Shown one piece after another: positions 1 to 5,358 of a DNA stretch of 5,386 bases. This DNA comes from JBLHLB01 sp047618505 (GTDB lineage: Bacteria; Planctomycetota; UBA1135; GCA-002686595), in NCBI GenBank assembly GCA_047618505.1, contig JBLHLB010000291.1:1-5386 (forward strand), given 5' to 3'. Below the pieces are notes generated by a model, which was not told where the DNA came from, searched no databases, and saw only the letters and a program-made list of their open reading frames with translations. The translations under genes and the position numbers were made by a program. Position 1 is the first letter of the stretch. Every line of letters begins with the position of its first letter.

Positions 1-103
1 GGCGATCGTTCCGGAAGGATACCCAAGAAGAGCCGGGTTGGCTGTCGATCATGCCCAGTCGTTGGATCCCCTGTGGGCGCGCGCGACGGTGCCCAACTGC
101 AGA

Positions 104-159
104 GCCCAGAGCCCAGGGCCCAGGGCCCAGGGCCCAAAGCCCAAAGCCCAAAGCCCAAA
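104..159. repeat. Heptanucleotide tandem repeat array, 8 units of GCCCARR
   Basis: There are eight consecutive 7-bp units without interruption: one GCCCAGA, three GCCCAGG, then four GCCCAAA. The variants sit in homogeneous blocks, as expected from slippage or unequal exchange that spreads local variants. The three central units create three GGGCCC palindromes exactly 7 bp apart (116-121, 123-128, 130-135), so either strand could fold on itself. The last unit can also pair with GGGC at 164-167. Seven is not a multiple of three and the array is not in a recognisable gene. It looks like a non-coding short tandem repeat, similar in style to the heptameric repeats known from some cyanobacteria. 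No function can be assigned. Confidence 0.9.
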
Positions 160-165
160 GAAAGG

Positions 166-181
166 GCTCGATAGAGCGAGC
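166..181. repeat. Small inverted repeat beside the heptamer array
   Basis: GCTCG at 166-170 pairs perfectly with CGAGC at 177-181 across a 6-base loop. A competing 4-bp fold (GCTC with GAGC at 174-177) uses the same left arm. No T-run follows on either strand, so it is not a typical intrinsic terminator. The structure is seen directly; its role is unknown. Confidence 0.4.
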
Positions 182-284
182 GTTGGGCCTGGGACAATAG
201 GTGCTTCCATGTGATTGTTATGGTGACAATGCAGTTGAGAAGAAGCCGAGGTCGGTCTCAGCAGGCACTCCGTCCGCCATAGCC

Positions 285-328
285 TGGGATTCGCATATCC
301 CACCTGATCCCACCGAGATCCCTGGGAT
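285..328. repeat. Cluster of ATCCC/GGGAT direct and inverted repeats
   Basis: TGGGAT at 285-290 pairs with ATCCCA at 297-302 across a 6-base loop. ATCCCACC occurs twice with a 10-bp period (297-304 and 307-314), and a third ATCCC follows at 318-322 and runs into GGGAT at 324-328. A repeat phased at one helical turn could be a protein binding site. It could equally be the remains of a degenerate tandem array like the one at 104-159. It lies about 90-135 bases beyond the peptidase stop codon. Confidence 0.4.
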
Positions 329-418
329 GCAAGTGACCCAGCGGGGCAATCTAGGTCTATCCCAGACTCTCCAAGGGCGGCATTCCCGATTGAGTGCCCG
401 CGCGTTCGGGGACACCGC

Positions 419-2122
419 TCACTGGGCGTTGGCTTCTGCGCGCCGTAGGATCCCGAGTACCTCCGAAGGCAGGCTGTAGCGGATGTCCATGGGGCGCGGG
501 AGGTCGATCTCCTGCTCCTCTCCGTCGCGTTCAAAGAGCACGCGAATCTGATCTTCTTCGGGGACTTGCCAAGCGAGACGGACTTCCGCTTCGGTTGTTA
601 CGTGCTTACCGTTCACCATCAGGAGGCGGTCCCCGCTGCGTAGGCCCACCCGTTGGGCGACGCCCGATGAATCGATCCCAAGCAGAGTCGTGCCGCCCAT
701 GTTTGCGCGCAAGGAAGAGAGGTCGCAGGGGGCCTCACTGCGCTTGACCTCCAGGCCCAACTGCGCAAAGGCCGCCAGTAAGTCGACAGCGCCCTTGTGG
801 TTGACGAAGTTGTTGGCCTGGTCGCTGAAGCCTGCGCCGGCGTATCGGGTGAGTAGCGAAAGAAGCCGCTGCAACCCCGCGGAACCGGATGCGTTGTCCA
901 CCGGACCGTCGAAGAACTCGCGCAGGACATGATTCAGGCTTGCTGTTCCCGACCCTTCTTCCTGTGCCCGCTGGATCGCGATTTCGCTGAGAAGAGCCAA
1001 GACGAGACCGCCGGAATAGACCGTCGCACTCGCACTCGGGTCTGTAAAGAAGGTTGGGCCGCCGGCCTCAACGAGGCTGCGCGTGCGCGCTGTCTGATTC
1101 ACCTCGAAATCGGCTAACTTGCCCTCCAACGTTGCTAACAGTTTCGCGTCCCCATCGAAACCCAACCACCAGGGCACAAGATAGGCGTAGAAGTCTGTGA
1201 AGCCCTCGCCGAGGAAGCGCACCTCATCCATGTTAGGTGGAGTTGCGAGGGACTGCATCCAGGTGTGGTGATACTCGTGGGCGATTAGGTGCAGGATGTT
1301 CTCTGCCACGAAGTCTGCCGGCATGTTTGCATCCACTAGGAGCGTCATTGAGCTCGTCTTTACCGATCCCCCCAGGCCGCCCATCTCAGAATTGCCAAAG
1401 AAGAAGGCGTAGTGCGCATTGGGCACGCGGCCGAAGAGTTGGATTTCCCGTTCGACGACCGCGCCGATCTTCTCGACAATCTCGGGGCCGAGGGCACGTT
1501 GTCCCGGGGCGATGGCCACCGAGAGGTCAACACCCGCCGCATGGGCGCGGCTCACAGTCCAGTTGCCAGCGGCGATGAGATCGTTCTGAAGTTGGGTTAC
1601 GGATGTGGGACTGAAAACGCCTGGCGCGACCTCCGGCCAGGGCACGACCGCTTTCCATTCATCCGGGAGTTCAAGTCGTACGCGAATCTCACCGGTGCTC
1701 TTTGATGCCGGGCCCTGCGGTGCAATCGCCAGGACGGCAGTGACCAGGAATGCGTGGTCCGCTTCCATATAGGGCAGCTCGTAGGAACTGCGTAACGCCT
1801 CCGGTAAGGAGCGATGATCCAGAGGCACAATCCAGCTCAAGTCGACAGATGATCCGCTCGGTTCCAATCGCCAACTGAACGGTCCGGTGCGTTCGATCGT
1901 GCCCTGGTCCTGGCCGATGCGCACTTCACCTTGAAGGCGTGGTTCACTCGGACTTGCGTAGGCAAAGCGCTCGGGCAAGCCGACGACAAGAGGCCCGCTT
2001 AGGCCTTGCAGGTGCGCGCTGCATGCGACGAGCTCCTCTTTCGGATCCGTTATGCGGAAGAGGTAATCCGCTCCAAGGGTTGGTGCGAGGGGGGAGCAGA
2101 TGAGGAGCAGGGCACTTAGCAT
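419..2122 (-). CDS. Exported M61-like zinc peptidase with C-terminal PDZ domain
   Basis: The 567-residue protein matches the plan of peptidase family M61 (glycyl aminopeptidase-like gluzincins). Residues 1-18 form a hydrophobic leader ending LGA, so export to the periplasm or outside is likely. The leader has no Lys/Arg before its core, and its Cys9 lacks a proper lipobox. Residues 20-200 are a beta-rich N-terminal part. The zinc site is HEYHH at 282-286 (His282, Glu283, His286) with the third ligand probably Glu306 in FLGEGFTDF. The stretch around 367-384 (VYSGGLVLALLSEIAI) and the later LNHVLREFF at 396-404 are also M61-like. A PDZ domain covers about 470-545, with a carboxylate-binding loop near LLGI and the typical VGLRSGDRLLMVNG. 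The start is forced: an in-frame TAG lies three codons upstream. No clear Shine-Dalgarno is visible. The usual M61 GGxEH motif reads GGLGGS (248-253), so substrate type and exopeptidase activity are uncertain. The family call is firm, the precise function is not. Confidence 0.85.
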   Translation of the reverse strand: MLSALLLICSPLAPTLGADYLFRITDPKEELVACSAHLQGLSGPLVVGLPERFAYASPSEPRLQGEVRIGQDQGTIERTGPFSWRLEPSGSSVDLSWIVPLDHRSLPEALRSSYELPYMEADHAFLVTAVLAIAPQGPASKSTGEIRVRLELPDEWKAVVPWPEVAPGVFSPTSVTQLQNDLIAAGNWTVSRAHAAGVDLSVAIAPGQRALGPEIVEKIGAVVEREIQLFGRVPNAHYAFFFGNSEMGGLGGSVKTSSMTLLVDANMPADFVAENILHLIAHEYHHTWMQSLATPPNMDEVRFLGEGFTDFYAYLVPWWLGFDGDAKLLATLEGKLADFEVNQTARTRSLVEAGGPTFFTDPSASATVYSGGLVLALLSEIAIQRAQEEGSGTASLNHVLREFFDGPVDNASGSAGLQRLLSLLTRYAGAGFSDQANNFVNHKGAVDLLAAFAQLGLEVKRSEAPCDLSSLRANMGGTTLLGIDSSGVAQRVGLRSGDRLLMVNGKHVTTEAEVRLAWQVPEEDQIRVLFERDGEEQEIDLPRPMDIRYSLPSEVLGILRRAEANAQ

Positions 2123-2324
2123 GGAACGAAGCTAGTCTCGGGTGTCGAGCAAGTGTGAGGAGCTTGCCTGCGGCCAATACGGGAGCTGCTTAAAAGGATG
2201 GCTTGAATACGGAAATGAAACCGTGATCTCAGGAGGCTTGCCGAGAAGTCCGGTGGGGCGGGATTCGTTGGGCTTTTCAGCGGCCCGACCTTCCCGAGGG
2301 AATCTGGATCTCTTGCTGAGAAAT

Positions 2325-2360
2325 GCGCCCCCAGGGGCTCCTGGGGGGGGGCGAGCGCCC
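2325..2360. repeat. GC-rich double hairpin with nine-G run
   Basis: CCCCCAGG at 2328-2335 pairs perfectly with CCTGGGGG at 2340-2347 across a GGCT loop. The right arm belongs to a run of nine G (2343-2351). The end of that run can instead form GGGC/GCCC (2349-2352 with 2357-2360) around a GAGC loop, so two small hairpins abut. It sits just upstream of the candidate dehydrogenase promoter and about 200 bases upstream of the peptidase start. There is no T-run, so an ordinary terminator is unlikely. The G-run is a plausible slippage site or sequencing weak point. Confidence 0.6.
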
Positions 2361-2367
2361 TGAGGGG

Positions 2368-2396
2368 TCGACTCGCGACGGGGCTTCAAGTAAACT
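2368..2396 (+). promoter_or_regulatory. Candidate sigma-70-type promoter for leucine dehydrogenase
   Basis: TCGACT at 2368-2373 (4 of 6 to TTGACA) and TAAACT at 2391-2396 (4 of 6 to TATAAT) are separated by exactly 17 bases. This would start transcription near 2403 and leave a leader of about 80 bases. TAAACT lies in one of the few AT-richer patches of the region, which favours it. The match is moderate, and the organism's own promoter consensus is unknown, so this is a suggestion only. Confidence 0.3.
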
Positions 2397-2467
2397 GCTT
2401 CGCCCAATTTCACGCCTCGGCGCGATGCCAGACGTGCGAGCCGGAACCCCCCAACTACACCCCCTTT

Positions 2468-2473
2468 AGGAGA
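2468..2473 (+). promoter_or_regulatory. Ribosome binding site of leucine dehydrogenase
   Basis: AGGAGA lies in a pyrimidine-rich leader. Ten bases separate AGGAG from the ATG at 2483, which fits a good Shine-Dalgarno and supports this start. It is the clearest ribosome binding site in the window. Confidence 0.8.
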
Positions 2474-2482
2474 ACGCCGCCC

Positions 2483-3529
2483 ATGGAGATCACTGAGATC
2501 CCGGTCGACGGATACGAGAAGGTCGCACGTTGCCGCGACGAGGAGAGCGGGCTGCACGCCCTCATCGCTGTCCACAATACGACCCTCGGCCCTGCACTCG
2601 GGGGCATGCGGTTGTTGCCCTATGCTTCGGAAGACGAGGCACTGTTTGATGTCCTGCGGCTGGCCAAGGGCATGACCTATAAGTCCGCCATTGCGGAAAC
2701 AGGGCTTGGTGGCGGTAAGTCAGTCATCATGGGCGACCCAGCTAAGGTCAAGAGCCCAGAGTTGTTCCGCGCCATGGGCCGCTTCATCGACAGCCTAGGT
2801 GGCACCTACATCACCGCCGAGGACATGAATATTGGCATTGCCGACCTCGAATTGGTGCACGAGACAACCAAGCACGTGGTCGGACTCTCGCGTGCCGAAG
2901 GGAGCTCCGGCAACCCGAGTCCCTACACCGCCTATGGATGCGTCCAGGGCATGCGGGCCGTAATGGAGGAGTGCTTCGGCAACGACAGCTTCGAGGGCAA
3001 GCGCATCCTGATCCAGGGCGTCGGTGCCGTCGGTGGACGCATGGCCGAGATCCTCAAGGAGAAGGGCGCCCACGTGATGATCTGCGATATCAACGAGGAT
3101 CGCGTGGCCCAGTTGGTCGAATCCGAGGGCTACGAAGCCGTGGAGCACGAGGGCCACTTCGCCCGCGACTGCGACGTTTATGCCCCCTGTGCCCGTGGCG
3201 CGGGCATCAACGACGATACCCTGCCGGAGCTGGCCTGCCGTGCCGTCGCAGGCTGCGCCAACAACATCCTGCTCGAGCCGCGCCACGCGGACGACCTCAA
3301 GTCGCGTGGGATTCTCTATGCCCCCGACTACGTTCTGAATGCCGGCGGCATCATCAATGTCGGCTGTGAGCTGCTCGAAGGCGGCTACGTCGAGAGCTTC
3401 GCCCTGGCCCGCATCGACCGCATCTACGGCAACCTCAAGCAGGTCTTCAGGATCGCCAAGGATGAAGGGATCTCCACCCGCGACGCCGCCACCCACCTGG
3501 CGGAAGCTCGCCTGGCGGAATCCAACTAA
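2483..3529 (+). CDS. ldh: Leucine dehydrogenase (Glu/Leu/Phe/Val dehydrogenase family)
   Basis: This 348-residue cytoplasmic enzyme should catalyse reversible NAD-dependent oxidative deamination of leucine, and of valine and isoleucine, to 2-oxo acids and ammonia. The N-terminal substrate domain has LGPALGGMR at 35-43, the substrate-carboxylate lysine in MTYK (Lys67), the catalytic lysine in GLGGGK (Lys79) and the catalytic aspartate in TAED (Asp114). GNPSPYTAYG follows at 143-152. The nucleotide domain starts at about 170 with GVGAVG (179-184) and an acidic Asp202 after strand 2, which suits NAD rather than NADP. APCARGAGIND (234-244) and YAPDYVLNAGG (279-289) are family signatures. By my recollection of the Bacillus sphaericus enzyme, the side-chain pocket (Leu40, Ala113, Val291, Val294) corresponds to Leu39, Ala112, Ile290 and Val293 here, an aliphatic pocket that favours leucine over phenylalanine. 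The C-terminus is some 15 residues shorter than Bacillus forms. Two local differences are AEDMNI in place of AEDVGT, and an Arg-Gly-Ala-Gly stretch at 238-241. The gene stands alone with its own leader and terminator. A valine-preferring enzyme cannot be excluded. Confidence 0.93.
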   Translation: MEITEIPVDGYEKVARCRDEESGLHALIAVHNTTLGPALGGMRLLPYASEDEALFDVLRLAKGMTYKSAIAETGLGGGKSVIMGDPAKVKSPELFRAMGRFIDSLGGTYITAEDMNIGIADLELVHETTKHVVGLSRAEGSSGNPSPYTAYGCVQGMRAVMEECFGNDSFEGKRILIQGVGAVGGRMAEILKEKGAHVMICDINEDRVAQLVESEGYEAVEHEGHFARDCDVYAPCARGAGINDDTLPELACRAVAGCANNILLEPRHADDLKSRGILYAPDYVLNAGGIINVGCELLEGGYVESFALARIDRIYGNLKQVFRIAKDEGISTRDAATHLAEARLAESN

Positions 3530-3574
3530 GCCCTGGAGTTGAATCGGCGGTGTGGATCCTGGTTCCGTTCCGCT

Positions 3575-3592
3575 GATCGTTCTCCGACGATC
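3575..3592. repeat. Perfect 6-bp inverted repeat before the terminator
   Basis: GATCGT at 3575-3580 pairs perfectly with ACGATC at 3587-3592 around the loop TCTCCG. It ends on the base immediately before the main terminator stem, so in the dehydrogenase transcript the two helices could stack coaxially. It may slow polymerase or protect the 3' end, but this is inferred. Confidence 0.5.
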
Positions 3593-3634
3593 GACACGAA
3601 AAAGGGAGGCCGAGCGGCCTCCCTTTTTCGTGTC
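3593..3634. terminator. Bidirectional rho-independent terminator
   Basis: The arms at 3593-3611 and 3616-3634 form a perfect 19-bp stem around a GAGC loop. Inside it, the GC core (GGGAGGCC with GGCCTCCC) is flanked by five A on the left (3599-3603) and five T on the right (3624-3628). Both strands therefore present a GC hairpin followed by a U-tract. It lies between the converging stop codons, 63 bases after the dehydrogenase stop and about 53 bases beyond the transporter stop, and should serve both genes. Confidence 0.95.
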
Positions 3635-3659
3635 CGGAGTTCCACTGGGGAACTCCGGA
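3633..3659. repeat. Second intergenic hairpin overlapping the terminator base
   Basis: TCCGGAGTTCC at 3633-3643 pairs perfectly with GGAACTCCGGA at 3649-3659 across a 5-base loop. Its outer two bases are shared with the foot of the terminator stem, so the full forms of the two helices are mutually exclusive at that junction. There is no T-run on either side. It could be a 3'-end protecting stem for the leftward transporter transcript or a member of a dispersed repeat family. Confidence 0.7.
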
Positions 3660-3663
3660 AACG

Positions 3664-3682
3664 CCCGCCTGGATTCGGCGGG
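3664..3682. repeat. Third hairpin just after the transporter stop codon
   Basis: CCCGCC at 3664-3669 pairs with GGCGGG at 3677-3682 across a 7-base loop, only 5 bases beyond the transporter stop codon in its reading direction. No T-run follows. It is the first of the stems that RNA polymerase meets after the transporter gene. Confidence 0.5.
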
Positions 3683-3687
3683 ATGAG

Positions 3688-5313
3688 CTAGTTCAGCTCG
3701 ACCGGCTTGTAGCCACCGCGCGAGCGGAAGTAGAGGAAGATCGCTCCGAAGGCGAACACCAGGATCAGGGGGAAACGCACGGAGTAGGCCAGGACATCGC
3801 GTCCCGCTTGCTTGTCCGCATCCGCGTAGTTGGTTTGCAGGCGCACCTGATCGACCTCGTCCGTCAGGCCCTCGATGTAGGCGTCCTTGGTTCCCACGTC
3901 GATGACCTCGTGGTCCATCCAGAGGAAGCTCTTCTCCAGGGAGGAGGCTTCAGCTAGGCCTGGTTCGACCTCGCTGATCTGTGCGTGAATGGACTCGTCG
4001 AAGGCGATGCCGATCAGCTGGCCTCCGACGATTCCGACCGAGAGCAAGCCGATGGCGGAGACCGTATTGAGCGTCAACGCGCCGCCTTCGGGATAGCGTT
4101 CCGACACAAACCCGAGCACACAGGGCCAGTAGTAGGTTTGACCGAGGGCGTAGAGTGCGAAGGCGATGAAGATCGCTACGCCAGTCGCGCTGGAGAGCCA
4201 GAAGAGGCCGGTGGCGGAGAGGATGCCGCTCAGGGCCAACAGGGAAGGCGGCGTGAAGTGCTTGAGGATGCCGCCAGCGAACAGTCGCAGGGCAAGCATG
4301 ATCGAAGCCGAGAAGACCAGCGCCATGGCCGGGTTGATGTCCTTGTTCTCAAGCACCGGTCGCATCAGCTTGCCGATGAACTGGTCCGTGCCCAGTTCGG
4401 CGGCGGCCACGGGAATCATCAGTAGGCACATGCAGAAGAACAACGGCTTGCCGATGCCCTTAACCATGACGCCAAAGAGGGCGCCCAGTCCGATCCCGAG
4501 CCCGATGCAGATGTAGAACCAGTTAGCGGGGAGCGTCCAGTCGGAGAGCTTGTCGTACTGGTTGCCGAGCTCGTATATGAGCATCATTGCCACGAGGGAG
4601 GCGCCCAGGAATCCGACTTGGCGCAGCATCTCTGAGAAGGGAATGCCCGCTTGGACGCGTTCATCCACCGGCATGCGGCAGCGAAGGAATACAATCAGAT
4701 AGGCCACGGCGGGCAACAGGATCCAGAGAGCGTGAGCGCGCCATACGACGTCCTTCACAACCACTTCGCCGCTGGCTAGGTCTTCCGCGGAGGGAGCCCC
4801 GAGCCAGTCGGTCATGACGATCGCCAACGTTCCGAACACCAAACCCGCGGGCCATGAGGCATGCAGGATCGTTAGGAACTTTGTCTTCTGCTTCGGATAG
4901 ATCGCAGCGCAGACGGGATTGATCACCGCTTCGACGATGCCGTGTCCGAGCCCGGCACAGATGGCCGTGCCGTAGAGAGCCCCGTAGCTCGAAGCGAAGT
5001 AGGTTCCGATGCCTGCGGCTGCCTGGAGAATGAAGGCACCGACCATGGGCCATTTGTAGCCCGTGCGATCTACGACCAGGCTGAAGCCGATCATCGTGAT
5101 CGCGATGGGCCAAAGAGTCGCGCCGAAGATCTGTGCGATCTCGTGGTTCGACAGACTGAACTCCGCCGAGTACGCGCCGCCCTTGGCAACGCGGAAGGCG
5201 AACCCGACGCCCGCTGCGGTCAAGGCCAGGAAGCTGGCCCAGAAGATGAGCCGTTTGTCGCGGCTGGTAAGATCGTCGGCGGTTGTGATGGTGCTCATAT
5301 AGCGGGAGAACAT
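3688..5313 (-). CDS. Major facilitator superfamily transporter, FucP-like
   Basis: This 541-residue inner-membrane protein has about 12-14 hydrophobic helices (estimated by eye near 20-42, 62-81, 88-108, 112-137, 149-168, 193-211, 233-250, 262-284, 287-306, 327-349, 357-375, 378-400, 414-437 and 511-529). The loop after helix 2, VVDRTGYK (80-87), resembles MFS motif A with Asp82, Arg83 and Gly85. HGIVEAVINPVCAAIYP at 124-140 recalls the N-terminal half of sugar:proton symporters of the FucP group, so proton-coupled sugar or organic solute import is the best guess. Residues 438-510 form a hydrophilic acidic loop (17 Asp/Glu against 5 Lys/Arg) before the last helix. The ATG at 5313 is the first in the window. 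Met6 (ATG at 5298) also gives a typical N-terminus, and neither has a clear Shine-Dalgarno. No in-frame stop lies between 5313 and the window edge, so a longer N-terminus is possible. The substrate is unknown. Confidence 0.85.
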   Translation of the reverse strand: MFSRYMSTITTADDLTSRDKRLIFWASFLALTAAGVGFAFRVAKGGAYSAEFSLSNHEIAQIFGATLWPIAITMIGFSLVVDRTGYKWPMVGAFILQAAAGIGTYFASSYGALYGTAICAGLGHGIVEAVINPVCAAIYPKQKTKFLTILHASWPAGLVFGTLAIVMTDWLGAPSAEDLASGEVVVKDVVWRAHALWILLPAVAYLIVFLRCRMPVDERVQAGIPFSEMLRQVGFLGASLVAMMLIYELGNQYDKLSDWTLPANWFYICIGLGIGLGALFGVMVKGIGKPLFFCMCLLMIPVAAAELGTDQFIGKLMRPVLENKDINPAMALVFSASIMLALRLFAGGILKHFTPPSLLALSGILSATGLFWLSSATGVAIFIAFALYALGQTYYWPCVLGFVSERYPEGGALTLNTVSAIGLLSVGIVGGQLIGIAFDESIHAQISEVEPGLAEASSLEKSFLWMDHEVIDVGTKDAYIEGLTDEVDQVRLQTNYADADKQAGRDVLAYSVRFPLILVFAFGAIFLYFRSRGGYKPVELN

Positions 5314-5329
5314 AACCGACAGGCCTGCC

Positions 5330-5343
5330 GCTGCTCCAGCAGC
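5330..5343. repeat. Palindromic GCTGCT-CC-AGCAGC
   Basis: Six bases pair with six across a central CC, lying 17 bases upstream of the transporter ATG. It could act as an operator-like dyad or as a small hairpin in the leader. It also translates as an Ala-rich stretch in the open transporter frame, so it may simply be coding. The dyad is seen directly; its role is not known. Confidence 0.35.
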
Positions 5344-5358
5344 AGTTTCCTCCGGCTG

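Larger units (their letters stand above)
1..418. other. Intergenic or gene-edge region with no supportable gene
   Basis: No convincing gene is visible in these 418 bases. Plus-strand frames 1 and 2 are open from the left edge to stops at 172-174 and 212-214, so the tail of a gene entering from the left cannot be excluded. Their translations turn into Pro/Gln/Lys-rich repeats across the tandem array and resemble no family I know. On the minus strand an ATG at 50-52 could open a gene leaving the window, but only about 17 codons are visible. The region contains the heptamer array at 104-159, a GCTCG/CGAGC hairpin at 166-181 and ATCCC-type repeats at 285-328. It lies downstream of the peptidase gene. 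No GC hairpin followed by a T-run, which would mark that gene's terminator, was seen. Confidence 0.5.
2123..2482. other. Divergent intergenic region between peptidase and dehydrogenase
   Basis: These 360 bases separate two divergently transcribed genes and should hold both promoters. I can support a candidate promoter and a ribosome binding site for the rightward gene, and a strong GC-rich hairpin at 2325-2360. On the leftward side I see no pair of -10/-35 boxes that I would defend and no clear Shine-Dalgarno before the peptidase ATG. A short CTCG/CGAG inverted repeat lies at 2137-2149, in its presumed leader. Open frames crossing the region are short, start inside neighbours or at a GTG, and resemble nothing known. 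Confidence 0.6.

Noticed and set aside
1..52. Minus-strand ATG at 50-52 as the start of a gene leaving the window
   Set aside because: Only about 17 codons are visible and the nearest purine-rich stretch is too far upstream to count as a ribosome site, so it cannot be supported.
104..159. Heptamer array as a CRISPR array
   Set aside because: Units are 7 bp and directly adjacent with no spacers.
397..410. CCCG/CGGG hairpin after the peptidase stop as its terminator
   Set aside because: The stem is only 4 bp with a 6-base loop and no T-run in the reading direction.
201..479. Plus-strand frame of 92 codons near the left edge
   Set aside because: It has a GTG start with no ribosome site and overlaps the peptidase end, and the translation has no family resemblance.
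49..534. Minus-strand frame of 161 codons across the heptamer array
   Set aside because: It overlaps the peptidase 3' end in another frame, and its repeated Gly/Leu/Trp/Ala stretch is simply the translated heptamers.
2142..2363. Plus-strand frame of 73 codons with an internal AGGAGG
   Set aside because: It begins with GTG without a ribosome site, the AGGAGG at 2231-2236 has no start codon at proper distance, and its end is the GC hairpin. It resembles no known protein.
2132..2575. Minus-strand frame of 147 codons spanning the divergent intergenic region
   Set aside because: It starts inside the dehydrogenase, has no recognisable domain, is Pro/Arg/Ser-rich and crosses the hairpin and likely promoters.
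2795..3496. Long minus-strand open frame (233 codons) antisense to the dehydrogenase
   Set aside because: It lies fully inside a gene with intact family motifs, reads as Val/Ala/Gly/Asp-rich low-complexity sequence, and is the expected mirror of GC-biased codon use.
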